Source: Luzula sylvatica
Taxonomy: Eukaryota > Streptophyta > Magnoliopsida > Poales > Juncaceae
Direction: 5' to 3'
NCBI GenBank assembly: GCA_946800325.1
Contig: OX326959.1
Span: 7,956,501-8,020,500 of the forward strand
Length of the DNA stretch: 64,000 nucleotides
The notes beneath the pieces were generated by a model that saw only the letters and a list, made by a program, of their open reading frames with translations, ran no database searches and had not been told where the DNA came from. The translations under genes were made by a program, and so were the position numbers. Of the stretch, positions 10,979-22,860 are shown piece by piece; position 1 is the first letter of the stretch, and every line of letters starts with the position of its first letter.

Positions 10979-11682
10979 TAGAGGTGGCAATCGGGCGGGT
11001 CGGGTCGGGTTCGGGTCGGGTCATTTCGGGTTCGGGTCGTTTCGGATTGCGGGTCATTCGGGTCATCGGGTCGTTCTGGTTTCGGGTCGTTCGGGTTCGG
11101 GTCGTTTCGGGTTTCGGGTCGTTCGGGTAGTTTCGGGTTTCGGATCGTTCGGGTTCGGGTCGTTTCGGTTTTCGGGTCGTTCGGGTCCGGGTCGTTTCGG
11201 TTTTCGGGTCATTCGGGTTCGGGTCGTTTCGGTTTCGGGTAATTCGGGTCTTGGCTATATTGATTTTCAGGTAATTCGAATTTCGCAAAATTTGATTTCG
11301 AATGAATTGATTTTCCAAAAATTTAGTTTTCGGATAATTCGGGATTTTTATATTTGATTCCAAGATATTTTAGCAATATTATATTGATTCTAACACCAAT
11401 ATTTTAATTTTCGGGTCATTCGGGTCGTGAGTTTCGGGTCATTCGGGTCGTGAGTTTCGGGTCATTCGGGTTTCGGGTTAGTTCGGGTTTCGGGTCATTC
11501 GGTTTCGGGTCGGTTTCGGGTTCGGGTCATTCGGTTTCGGGTCGATTTCGGGTTCGGGTCATTCGGGTTCGGTTTCGGGTTCGGTTCGGATCGTTGACTT
11601 TTCAATATTTTCGGGTCGGGTCGGGTTCGGGTTCGGGCGGGTCGGGTCATTTTTTCGGGTCGGTCAGATTTTGCTAGCTCTA
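10979..11682 (+). mobile_element. Non-autonomous hAT element filled with TTCGGGT repeats (704 bp)
   Basis: Ends TAGAGGTGGCAA (left) and, reversed, TAGAGCTAGCAA (right), flanked by a perfect 8-bp duplication GATATGTG (10971-10978 and 11683-11690). Most of the interior is ttcgggt/gggtcgtttcggg short repeats in one orientation, with a less repetitive core at about 11240-11420. This keeps frames of more than 140 codons open on both strands, but they are low-complexity by-products. Confidence 0.9.
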
Positions 11683-11690
11683 GATATGTG

Positions 11691-12065
11691 TATGTTTGCG
11701 AAATGAGGATATATTATCTCTATACATACATAGCCTCTAAACAAACAAAACAAAGAAGCACCGCCTAAGGGAATGGAACCCGGCCCAATTACAAATTACA
11801 CATTTCATATCTAACCCTTCAAAGATTATATATTTGCATGTCCTTAAAAATCTCTTATAATAATATTGTGAAACAATTCCTTTAATACAAACCTTATTAT
11901 TAATTATACAAATATAATGTATAAAATTCTGTTATGTTTGTAAAGCATACAAATTATAATTTTTGAGCTTAACAAGAATTAAATATCGAACAACTAATTT
12001 TCACTTTTAAATATTTATATAAAGAATAATGACAAATGTCAAAATCATATTTTTGATATTTATTA
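11691..12065. other. Unassigned AT-rich DNA
   Basis: No feature recognised. Confidence 0.5.
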
Positions 12066-12330
12066 CATTCGGGTCGTGAGTTTTCGGTTCATTCGGGCTT
12101 GCTTCGGGGTAATTCGGTTTTCGGGGTCGTTCGGGTCATTCGGGTTCAAGTCGATTTTCCATATTCTTTGAAATAAATCTTGAAATTACCCGCAGACCGA
12201 ACGGGGGCTGGCCCCGACACCCCCGGCCGGCCCCACGCTGGGCCCGACCCGAGCCCGAACCCTCCGGGCCGGGCCCCGCGTGGGCCCGAACCCCCCGCAC
12301 CGCCTGCTCCACCAACCTGCAGCTGCATGA
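12066..12330. repeat. 'cgggt' fragment and GC-rich block
   Basis: 12066-12165 resembles the hAT interior at 11400-11640. 12185-12320 is an abrupt GC-rich block of gggcccg/ccggcc words in AT-rich surroundings. No ends or duplication found. Confidence 0.5.
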
Positions 12331-12334
12331 ACAA

Positions 12335-12480
12335 ACACATCAAATATATACGCACACACACACCATACAGTACATGCATGATACAGACAACATACACATA
12401 GATGACATACAACACACGCACAGCACATAATGCTTAAACACATACACATTCACACTAATACATGTTATACACATGACTGA
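12335..12480. repeat. CA/CAT-rich low-complexity DNA
   Basis: Repeated acaca, catac and tacac words with no fixed unit. Confidence 0.6.
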
Positions 12481-12499
12481 GTGAGATTCTTGTGCCACA

Positions 12500-13322
12500 T
12501 TGACAAGCGATGGGCATAAAAGACGCATCCTCGCTGCTGATCGAAACATTCTCCGAATCTTGGCCCACCAAACCTTAGTTGTTAATTGAGTTCATCATTG
12601 TTGTACACCTAAAATAAATCACATTTACTGTTGTAAAACAATATATTCAGAGAGAAAAAGGCATATTATGTATTGAAAGGGTTGTACTCACGTTGAAACA
12701 GAGACATTTCTGATGCTTGTCATCGAATCTTCCAGGTTGCAAGAGGGCCAAGTCTAGTCGAATCCATGCTTCTAACAAAATATAAAAAGTTGCCTAAAAG
12801 TTTATATAAGAATGAAGTTGCAAAATCCAATCCAATAGTTTATAAAGAATGAAGTTGCCTGAAAGTGACAACACAGGGTCCAAAAGAAGAAATTGCCTAA
12901 ATATCAGTGCCTAAAACTAATATTTTAAGAAGAGGAGAGGGTTAAGGGCCAAGATTCAGATAATGTTTCATTTTGAAATAGTGCCAAAATAGAAAGAAAC
13001 AAAAAGTAAAAACTTGCAAAACAGTCTCTACAGAAACTTACAAAAGGTTCATTTTGAAAGTTCATGACAATAAAAATAACCACAAGGAGGAAAGAGGAAA
13101 GGACAGATTACGGTATACCTGATCAGAGTGTGCTAAACTCTTATCTTCTTGTACAGCTATGCCTAGCTTCTCGCGATTCTTGTTTTGAAATGTCACATCC
13201 ACCAATTTTTCTTTTGTTTCCGCATTATTCAGGGAAAATATCTGGCTTCTCTCTCTTTTGATTCCTGATGAGAGATTTTGGAGTCTACAAGAACGGAGAT
13301 GCTTTGAGTAACTCATAGTCAT
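12500..13322 (-). pseudogene. Possible spliced gene or gene remnant, minus strand
   Basis: Three stretches look like exons on the minus strand. From ATG at 13322 an open frame reaches 13119 and ends CAG|GTATACC, a plausible donor. A second block (12771-12692) follows TTTTGTTAG and ends before GTGAGT; read in one frame it encodes WIRLDLALLQPGRFDDKH and further hydrophilic residues. A third block begins at 12608 after TTTATTTTAG; it continues the frame but meets TAA after nine codons, beyond which the frame stays protein-like to about 12470. The first and second blocks do not join in phase unless another exon exists. Protein family not recognised; it may be a captured gene fragment. Confidence 0.3.
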
Positions 13323-13335
13323 TATTTGTACTGAG

Positions 13336-13505
13336 AAATTAGAGTATTGTGCTGAGAAGAGGAGAAATTAGAGTATTGTGCCGTGAAGAGGAGAAATTAG
13401 AGTATTGTGCTGAGAAGAGGAGAAGCGAAAATTAGAGTATTGTGCTAAGAAGAAGAGGAGAAGCGAAAATTGGAGAATTGTGCTGAGAAGAGGAGAAGAA
13501 GAAAT
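13336..13505. repeat. Minisatellite, GA-rich, about 35-45 bp unit
   Basis: About five copies of a unit containing 'aattagagtattgtgctga' followed by variable 'gaagaggag' stretches. It lies just upstream of the possible minus-strand gene remnant. Confidence 0.8.
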
Positions 13506-14501
13506 GAGTGAGTAAAGGGGAAGGGGATAATATAACGGCTGATTTCCAACGTTCGGATTTCCAAATATGACTGTTGGAGAACAATCATCTCCAGTTCGTA
13601 GAGAACTGGATGAAGCAGCACACGATCTATGCAAAAAGAGAGGATACAGTCATGTTCCGTTTCTAATTTTGCAAGGTCCGCTTCTTATGTATTTCTCATT
13701 TTGTTTTTTTTTCAAATAATTTCACATGATTTTAGTCTGAAAGTCCTTATCTTTATTTATTTTTCCGAATTTAAACTGAAACTAATATTGAGATAATTAA
13801 TTACCTTCTCAAGCAACCGAATAGTCGGATAATTATCATCGTGGTGTCCACACTATTGAAGATAAATTATTTATCATAATCAACAATTCAGTTTTAATTC
13901 CATAGCAAAAGTTACATCGATTAAACATTTAATCCTCAATCAATCGAGGGTCAATTTTACCCAATTGGAACCGAAATATTCAATTTAGCTGCAAAATAAA
14001 GGTAAATCACAATTTTCATAAATGCCCCCTCAAAGCAGAGAAATCATATTTACACGGAACTCCGTTAAAGCTACTATCAATTTTAGTCGATTATTCACGG
14101 GGCCTTCCAAACTATCAACCTTGCGACGAGGTAAATTTTACAGTTTCATCCCACCACTTAAATTTATGGAAATTTCATTTTCATCACTCCCCGATTTTAT
14201 ACAAACTGTGTATGTTTTATTTTCCGTTTTAGATAATTATCCAGAGGGCTATAGTAATACCGTACCGTGCAAAAAGTAGCTCACAATACCGGCGTAATTT
14301 TTAAATGTGTGGGGTTATCTAAGCAAGAAATACCCGATTAGGATCGATGCAAAGAAGTTATTATCAAGCAAAACTAAACTCGTGCCGATTCTTCCCTAAT
14401 TTTGTTTCTAATTTTCTTGAAACCATAATTTTATTCTAATTTTCCTCATACTCATAACCCTAATTTGGATTCGGTGGGGGTGAAATGATTAGCGGAGTAC
14501 T
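13506..14501. other. Unassigned DNA
   Basis: No gene recognised. An 85-codon frame at 14022-14279 has no recognisable similarity and is probably chance. Confidence 0.4.
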
Positions 14502-15035
14502 TCAAGAATATTCGACATGTGCCGTACCCTTCAAGGTGAGTGTACAGAATATTCCAAAATATTCCTCTAAATTTTTTTTTTAAATGATGAATAAATATGA
14601 AATGACTAAAATACCCTCCATACTTGAAGCAAGGACTCGAGCAGTAGGGCTTGGAGCTGCCACAAACTACTTACCTCAAACTGGAATGAATAACATGCAA
14701 CTTTCGCTTAAAATTAAAATTATTTACATTTTTAATCTTTTATAGGACGAACTATTTATATAAGAAAGTCTTTTTTCTATCCTAAAAGTGCGAATTTACG
14801 ATTCAGACCCTGGAGATTTTAATCATCGCGCAGGACGAGCCATTTTTAATCTTTCAAGAATATTCGACCTATACCGAACCCCTTCAAGGGTGAGTGAACA
14901 GAAAATTCCAAAAGATTCCTCCAATTTTTTTTTTTTAATGATAAATAAATATAAAATGACTAAAATGCCCTTCAGATTTGAAGTAGGGACTCGAGGATAG
15001 CTTAGTATAGAAGCTGGTGCTGCCATTGACTACTT
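14502..15035 (+). repeat. Direct repeat pair, about 180 bp each, period about 352
   Basis: Copy 1 (14502-14672) and copy 2 (14854-15035) both begin TCAAGAATATTCGAC, share 'ccttcaagg' followed by 'tgagtg', a T run, 'aaatgactaaaat' and 'gggactcgag', and end in a 'gctgcca' word. They are diverged but clearly the same element. No terminal inverted repeats seen. Confidence 0.75.
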
Positions 15036-17168
15036 TGTACTTTTACAATACTGGAAAAATTTCAGAAAGGTCCCTGTGTTGTTGAGAATTGCGAAAAAGG
15101 ACTTTCAACACTTCCTTCACACTTTTCCGTTCTAATATTTCAGTTCCGCGAGAATTGCTGTTTTTTTGTTCCAATTTGTAACAATGTAGGGGCTTTTATG
15201 CAAAATTCTCTGTTTCTTTACCTTCATTCGTTTTTAACTTTCAAAATCTATCTAATATTGGATAACTAGGTCTTTGATTAGTTATTTTGGAATTTTGACA
15301 AAAAAGCCCCTGTACTATTAATATTTTTAATAGTACAGAATATAACTGGAGACGTACAAGGGAAGGCGTAATTTCATGCGTATCCCTGCAGATTCTCAAA
15401 AAATCATCTATATATATCCAACAAAATATGATAATATCCGTGCAGATTTAGTCTCAAAAAATCATCTATATACATGAAAATAAGTGACTCAAAAAATCAT
15501 CTATATATGGTGTTCTAAAAAAAAAAACTGAATTAGTTAAATGCTAAATATTTATGCATTTCATTGTAATTTTTGAATGGGTTTTTTTTAAATGTATGCA
15601 TAAACTATGTTAATATAAATGTCAAAACAAAGAAAACATTAAAAAAAATCTTTTTAATGGGTTTTCTTAAATTAAAGTTTTTAAAATACTATTAGTATAA
15701 CTTACATCAAAAAATAATATAATATTTGACGTTAAAAATTTATATATAGTTATTGATTTTTTTAATTAATTGAATGAGACAGATCACAGATCAGACGTGC
15801 TTAATTTATCCCAAGCCGATTGGTATTACGAGCCATCCTAAATGTTCCAGACAATTGGCCTTTTTAAGTTTGATTGACAGATCAAATTTCAAATTCAAGA
15901 ACCCAAATAGCAAATCAGTTTGATAAAGTGGGCCATAATTGATATTGTGGGTTCTCATAAGGGAAAATATATTATGCTCTCCATTTTCAGTTAAACATGT
16001 TAGATGCATGTTAATCAAAGATATTTAATTGAATTAATTAGACTCTAATTAATTATTGATTTAGATGCTAAACAATCCATTTACACTCTTAATCGACACA
16101 TCAAAAATGTTTAAGTGAGAGGGGAAACCATATCAAACCCTTTTTGACTAAGGTCGAATTGCAATGCGTTCAAGTATATTTATTTGATATTTTTTATGGT
16201 ATATACCTTCATTTGATTTGATTTGCATGAGTCTCGCCATTTTTCGTTCAATATGCATGACTCACTTCATTTTTTTTTGTTGAACCTTTGAAGATCTTGT
16301 TTACAAATGTGACAATTTTTCCTAAGAAATATAGATTAGAGAGGAAAAAGAAAAGAGATTATGATTTTGGAATTAAGAAAAATATAATTAAAATTTTGGA
16401 AGAAAATAATAATATTAAGATCTAATTAAGTATTTGCTTATTTTGAGTCATGATACAATGCTAAGCTTCAGTAATTCATATTCGGATTAAGAGAGATATT
16501 AAAAGAGATACATATAGTCATATAGATGATACTTTTCAACAGATTGTTTAATGGATTAACTTGTTTAATGATAATTTATAATAAAATTTAATAGAAATAT
16601 AAAATAAATCACTCAAAACAAAGTAATTACTTTTATACTGATGATTTTCATATTTATTTTATACGTTTTATATATTGGGGACGCATGACGCTTACAATCA
16701 CGTCTAGTATCAAATATCAAAAGTTTGCTTGTTTAATGTATGATTTGAACTGAGGTAATTATTTGTCGTACTATACTTTATTTTATGCCAAAAATGAGAA
16801 AAAATGGAATAAACTTCAAGAGAGGATAACTAATATTCGTTAAGTGTGCTTTGAAAAATGAAATAAAATTACTTTTTATTGGTATTATTATAAAAACTCA
16901 TTTACTGTGCACCCAAAATTCTCCACCACATTCTCTATATCCAAACTAACACATTTACTTAAAATGGTAACTAAAAAAAAACACAATTAATAGTGAACCA
17001 ACCAATACATAATTAACGTATGAATTAATAATTTTTAATCAATATTAATTAATTTTTAATTGAATATTTCTTGTAAATCATCATGTTAATTAAGTGTGTC
17101 AATAAGGATATAGTGAATGTGGTGGATAATTGGGGAGTCACACCAAAATTTCTTCTATTATGAAAAGC
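15036..17168. other. Unassigned AT-rich intergenic DNA
   Basis: No gene found. It includes a perfect 12-bp hairpin at 15311-15339 (CTGTACTATTAA, 5-base loop) and three copies of CTCAAAAAATCATCTATATA at about 15393, 15453 and 15488. Confidence 0.45.
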
Positions 17169-17690
17169 TAGAGCATGAAAAATATGTCCCGATCCTAAAA
17201 AATGATTCGGCCCACTCTAATCGGAATTCGACCCGAGCTGAAAATGTTGAAAAGTCAACTATCATAAATCGAAACCGAATAATTGAACTCGAAACGGAAT
17301 CGAAACCGAATGATTCGAACCCGAAATCGAATCGTAACCGAATAACCCGAATCTGAAATCGAACCGAACCCAAAATTAAACCGAACACGAACGACCCGAG
17401 ACCCGAGATGACTAAATATAAAAAATATTATATATCTATTTTTAAACTCTACAAAATAATCGTATCGGATTATGTTTTAGATTTTAATACGAAGTACAAA
17501 CCAATTGTCTGAATGAAACATGAATGAATAAAATCAATATCACCAAAATTATATATCTATTTTATCAAATCTTAAATCTTGAATTGATCCATATCATAAT
17601 AGCAAAAACCCAATTGACCTGAAAACTAAATTTCAGAAATCCGAACTATCCGCAAATTAAATTTACGATCCGAAAACTAAACTTTTCTAG
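17169..17690 (-). mobile_element. Degenerate hAT copy, inverted relative to 10979-11682
   Basis: It starts TAGAGCATG followed by 'cccga' and 'aaaaaatga', and contains 'gttgaaaagtcaac' as in the reverse complement of about 11590-11620, then many 'cgaaccg/cgaatc' words. The far end is unclear and no 8-bp duplication matches, so it is decayed or truncated. Confidence 0.55.
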
Positions 17691-18090
17691 GCACGATATA
17701 TGCCTTTTCCATTAATATAGAACAATTATACGAGGCAATTTTATTTTCCCTCTCATTGTTTTTCCAAAACATAATTGACATCTTAGTTAACACGACTATT
17801 AACAGTTCATAAATAATTGATGACTTTCAAATATTAATTATTATTATTATTAATTGCTACTTAAGGAAGACCATAATATATATATTAATTTTTATTAATT
17901 ATGTATTAATTACGAATTATGATGTTAATTATAGATATAATTGAGATTGAAGAGACTTGGGTGAAATGGGGCATGATAGATATCTCAATGATATGCACCA
18001 TTCAATAAAAACAGCCAAACAACCTTGTCATCTAAATTTGGAAGTTTTGTACAAGAGAATTTTGCTGGTAGTTTTTTTATTTGGGGGGTT
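17691..18090. other. Intergenic DNA upstream of the methyltransferase-like gene
   Basis: AT-rich with no recognised element. It presumably carries the gene's upstream control region. Confidence 0.4.
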
Positions 18091-18100
18091 GCATATAATT
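18091..18100 (+). promoter_or_regulatory. Candidate TATA box
   Basis: GCATATAATT about 90 bp before the chosen ATG, followed by a CT-rich leader (18120-18165) typical of plant 5' UTRs. Confidence 0.4.
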
Positions 18101-18181
18101 AGAATTCAGAAGAAACATAGTCTTCTTTTCCATCTTCTCTCTCTCTCTGTGTCTCTTCGTCTTCTTCGAATTCAATCTACC

Positions 18182-18910
18182 ATGGTGAAGAAATCCTCTT
18201 GCTCTTTCCTCTTCGCATCTTTCATGCTTCTCCTCCCTATATGTGTTCTCCTTATCTTCCTTATTTATCCTTATCGTTACGCTCAACCTTCTTCTTCTTC
18301 CTCTTCTTTGCCGTTCATACGCTTCCGCCGTGCTTTCCCTTCGTATGACGATTATCTCAAACTCCAACTCAATAAAACCCTAAATCCACGCCTTCGTCAT
18401 CTCTGGGCGACTCGTGATTGGGACCGTAAAGTTACCGTGTTCTCTAATCTTTTCTCTCTCCTCAAATCTCGCAATCTTTTATCTAATTCTTCACACGCTT
18501 TGTGCATTGGAGCCAGACTCGGTCAGGAAGTCGCGGCCTTGAAGAAAATCGGCGTGGAAAACTCCGTGGGTATGGATCTCGTGCCGTATCCACCCCTAGT
18601 TGTCAAAGGAGATTTTCACAAACAACCATTTAAATCAAATTCCTTCGATTTTGAATTTTCGAATGTGTTTGATCACGCGCTTTATCCAGATATGTTCGTA
18701 GGAGAAATCGAGCGGACACTGAAGCCTGACGGTATCGTCGTGATTCACGTCGCACTTCATCGGAGAGGAGACAAGTACTCGGCAAATGATTTGTTGGACG
18801 TTGATGGAATTATAGGATTGTTCAAGAAGTCTGATTTGGTTAGCACTGAAAAAGTTGATGCATTTGGGCTTGATACCGAGGTTATTTTGAGAAAGAGAAG
18901 AAATGCATGA
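18182..18910 (+). CDS. Membrane-anchored methyltransferase-like protein (SAM-dependent superfamily)
   Basis: Single-exon gene of 242 residues. The frame is open further upstream (ATG at 17957), but the ATG at 18182 is preferred: it follows a CT-rich leader and starts a sensible protein, whereas the upstream extension looks non-coding. Residues about 7-30 form one hydrophobic segment, predicting a type II signal anchor or an uncleaved signal. A Ser-rich linker follows. The C-terminal domain (about 105-240) has a Rossmann-like methyltransferase layout: ALCIGARLGQE (motif I), an acidic GMDLVP at the end of strand 2, FDFEFSNVFDH (motif IV region), EIERTLKPDGIVVIHV and a closing VDAFGLDTEVILRK. 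This resembles a conserved plant family annotated as SAM-dependent methyltransferase. The glycine-rich loop is atypical and no substrate is known. It is the only intact host gene I can support here. Confidence 0.85.
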   Translation: MVKKSSCSFLFASFMLLLPICVLLIFLIYPYRYAQPSSSSSSLPFIRFRRAFPSYDDYLKLQLNKTLNPRLRHLWATRDWDRKVTVFSNLFSLLKSRNLLSNSSHALCIGARLGQEVAALKKIGVENSVGMDLVPYPPLVVKGDFHKQPFKSNSFDFEFSNVFDHALYPDMFVGEIERTLKPDGIVVIHVALHRRGDKYSANDLLDVDGIIGLFKKSDLVSTEKVDAFGLDTEVILRKRRNA

Positions 18911-18923
18911 TTCAACAATGATC

Positions 18924-18929
18924 AATAAA
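18924..18929 (+). terminator. Candidate polyadenylation signal AATAAA
   Basis: AATAAA 14 bp after the stop codon of the methyltransferase-like gene. It is close to the stop, so a later site could be used instead. Confidence 0.4.
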
Positions 18930-19354
18930 AAAATAAGTTACAAGTGCTTCATTAATTTTAGGTTTTTTTTTGGGAATTAGGCTTACAGAAATAGTTATAT
19001 TCTTTTATGTGGATTTGGAATTGGAATTTTGGTGAGAGTGAATATAAGATAGAATCGAGGTATTGGTTTTACCGAGAGAATGATAATTTGTTATGTATAC
19101 ATTGGAGAATGTAGAATTTGCGTCTGTAGAGAATTTGACTTCGTATGAATATCATTTTTTTTTTAAATATATCATTGCATATTTTTTTTTTATATATTTC
19201 ATTAGAGAATAAATTCTGTGTGCATGCATTCTGGAATTTGGACTAAACGGTGTTTTTATCCTTCTTTTGAAGGGTGGATTTATATTTGTATAATAAATGC
19301 TATTAAATGAAACGAATTAATGCACAAGAACTTGTTCATTTTTTGTACTTAATT

Positions 19355-20180
19355 GGGAAAAGGGAAATTATACTTTTCTCCGTTGGCTAGTGATATCGAC
19401 AGAAAATAGTTTTGTTTGTTACAGGAAAATTAATGTAAAATAACTAATTTACCCTTACAAATGATTTGAAAAAAAAAAAAATCTAAATAGATATGTTTGG
19501 AGAAAATTTAGAAAGTTCGGATCTTAATAATTATGAACAAAATCAATACAAATCAAAATTTAGAAAATGCCAATTTGGATCATCTTACCAATTCCTAACT
19601 AAAACTAAAAATTATTTTTTTCTTCTCGGATCCATTGTTTGGTCTCTCCTGAGTCTCCTCCTCAAATTTCAAATTTTTTAATCTTAAAAAACTCAAGAAT
19701 CAAAGTAGTTATGTTTATTGTATTTTATTATGTTTTTACATATTGTATTTTCCAAATTATGGTTTTCATTTTTTTGTTCTTTATGTTTTTCCAATAACTA
19801 TTTAAATGATTTAATAATTTAATTTATGAATCATAGTAGTTAATTATGTTTATTTTCATTTTATCATTAACAACTAACATATAATATTATCATGTTATTT
19901 TTTTTATTTAATTGCAATATTTTTTTATTTTTAATCTTCTTTTGTTCCTGATATTTAATCATGGATGTTCATACAATTAAAACTCGAATCTAGAAATAAT
20001 ACATACAAGGTTCACGTCACTCCAGTTATATATCATTTAAATCTTCACTTGATACATAATAATCTACTTTCCAAATAACATATAATCATTAAATAAGAGT
20101 AAATTAGTCATTTCAAATTAATTTTTCTGTAACAAGTAATACAATTTCTTGTCGATATCACTAGCCTTCTCCATTTTCCC
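19355..20180. mobile_element. Non-autonomous TIR element with about 90-105 bp inverted ends
   Basis: The left end (19355-19457) and the reversed right end (about 20095-20180) share long blocks: GGCTAGTGATATCGACA, TTGTTACAG, AAAATTAAT and ACTAATTTAC. The element is about 826 bp and lacks a transposase. The flanks (ACTTAATT and ACACTAATT) could be a decayed duplication. Long TIRs suggest a Mutator-like MITE, but the superfamily is not proven. Confidence 0.65.
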
Positions 20181-22860
20181 TACACTAATTAATTTCATAA
20201 TTAACAAAATAGACTAATAATTAATTCATGATTACTAAAAAATGGTCATACCAATTAATGATTAATTCTAAATATTTAAAAATAAATAATTACGAATTAA
20301 TCGTTAATTGGTAGCACTAATTATTGAATTAATTAGAACTGAGAAATATGGGGGAAACTCAGAGACATGATAGAAGGCCTCTTGAAAAAATAATATGTAC
20401 TAAAATTTAACCTTTTGTATGCACAAGAATTTGACATGTTCATACGATATATATTGTCATTCTTTCATCTGCCTCATTAAAATTAAAAAAAATACATTAC
20501 ATAAATTAAAAAGCATTCCGTCTATTCGTGGGGACTGTTGAAAATACCCAAGGATAATTTAGGAATGTCGTTCTTTAGGGCACAATCATGAAAAAGACAG
20601 ATGATAGCCGTCTTCAACATCGATATTGTCATCGTGTTTCGTATACTTCACAACTATATTAGTGCTTCCGAACCCGATGAATTTGTGCCAACATAAGAGG
20701 ATGTGATTTCGATGAATCCCCAAAAACATGTAACAAGAGGAGCGAAGGGAGGATGTGATAGTGTGGGTTCAAATTAGAAAGCAAATCATGAATGATATGG
20801 GAGTAAGTCGTGTGGTTTAGAAGATGTTTAAAGAATTTGCGTGTTTTCTATCTTTTTAAATTGATATTTTGTATGTTACTATATGACATTCGAAATTTTT
20901 ATTATATTTTGTTTGTATATCTACTATGATACATTTTTTTTTATCCAAACAAATTGTGAAATTATTAATTTCGAATTCTTTTTCCCTCCACCTTATAAAC
21001 CAATTCCATTCTACTAATTGGACTTTCCAAGCAAGCCCTGATATAAAGTGTAGAGATAATTTCACACAAAAAATCACAAAATGAGAGGAGAGTAAACTTT
21101 ATACGAAGGAAATAATATGATGCTATCATGTCCAATAAAAACGCAAAATTAAGCATAACTTCGTAACAAAAGATTAATATGTTGGATCATATATTCAATA
21201 TTAGACTTATATATTGAATATTTATGTGTTACGTTACTGTTAATTATATGTTTATAATTAAATGATCAACTTTAATTAATAATGTTAAACATTAATGTGT
21301 CAATTATGATGTTGACACTTGATGTGTAGAATTGTTGGTGGTATGTTTCTTATTTTTATGATGAGCTGAATTAAAAAATCATCATTACGACCCAAAAATA
21401 AGATTTTAAGATAATTAAGATCTAAAGAGTGCGTCTATATGGATAACTTTTTAAGATAATTAAGATACAATTTAAGGTATGTTTTCTATATGATAGGAGT
21501 AACGGAGAGGCAATATAATATTTTTTTATGTTTTCTAACAACTACTTGGGAAATATAGTAATATTCAGTGTTCACCCCTGATTTTTATTTCATTCAAAAG
21601 ATAATCTGTTCAACAAGGAATGGGACTTATCTATTTATTTTATTTTATGAAAGAGGAGTCTGAAAAATAGTGAGCAACTAGCATCTATGAAAATTCCAAT
21701 TTATACTACATATAAATTACGAGTATTAAGGAAATAAGACCCCTAAACATTAGATTAATTAATACGTGTAAACAATAAAATCTAAAATCTAAAATAATTT
21801 TGAAATAAAAAATAAATAAAAATAAAATGATATATGATTTATTTTATAGACATGGCTTTTCTTATTTTTATGTGATTAAAAAATTATAACAACCTAATCA
21901 AACAAAAAACTTAAATTATACTATATTTAAATATTTATAACATAAAAAAGAAATCACATCTTCACAACTTATAATAACTGAATATAAAATATTTTAAATT
22001 TCGACAAAAATTACTTCATTCTAAACATCATCAGGTTTATGATATCGAAATACCAGTGATGATTTAGTGTTCTTTCGGGAGAGGAGAATCATTTAACACT
22101 ATATTCATAACGGTACAACCTAATATTTGTTTAATTAAAGATCTACCAGATGTTTCTACAACTTTTTACAGATTAAGGCATATTGCATTATTTATTCAAT
22201 AACCAAATGACCCGTCATCTATGTATACAAGCGTTACAAACTGTAAGATAACTCGTAATAAAGCAAACAATTTAGTAAACATTTATTAACAAGTGTTTTT
22301 TCGGAGCAGCAGAGAAGGCATGTCAATGTGGGAACTTAATTCATTAATTGTGCACACCAGTTACAGGAATAAAATTAATCAAGTGATTAAACATTTATTA
22401 ATAATATGTTGACAGTGCAAACTAAAATAGTAAAATGATATAATTTTATATCAATATATCTTTAGGAAATATCAAATAATAATATTATATTTTGCAACCT
22501 AAGAAAACCATGGATTTTAATCGAATCATTTTTTTTTTATCTTTTTCAAAACTTACCTAAAATTGCCTAAAATTGAATTTTTCTTAGGAATGGTAAGAAT
22601 CTAAGATAGGAATGGTAAGAGAAAAGCATAAAAAACAAAAATATTGTTGCTCTCACTTATGTCATCCTATTTTAGAATATTTTTATTGTGTAATGTATAA
22701 AATAGTGTATTTATTTTTAATATTAATTATAAATAATTTTTTAATGTTATTATATAATAATATATTTATATCCATATAAATATATTATTTATCACTATTA
22801 TACATATAATATAATATTATAATATATATAAGATCATATTATATCATTATTTATATACAA
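20181..22860. other. Unassigned AT-rich intergenic DNA
   Basis: No gene, RNA gene or element end recognised. Short open frames at 20856-21156 look random. Confidence 0.45.

Noticed and set aside
10899..11363. Long frames on both strands encoding Arg/Gly/Ser/Phe- or Thr/Arg/Pro-rich repeats
   Set aside because: By-products of the TTCGGGT repeat in the hAT element; low complexity on both strands.
17957..18181. 75-codon N-terminal extension of the methyltransferase-like protein
   Set aside because: It crosses the candidate TATA box and CT-rich leader and does not look like protein; the ATG at 18182 gives a normal signal-anchor start.
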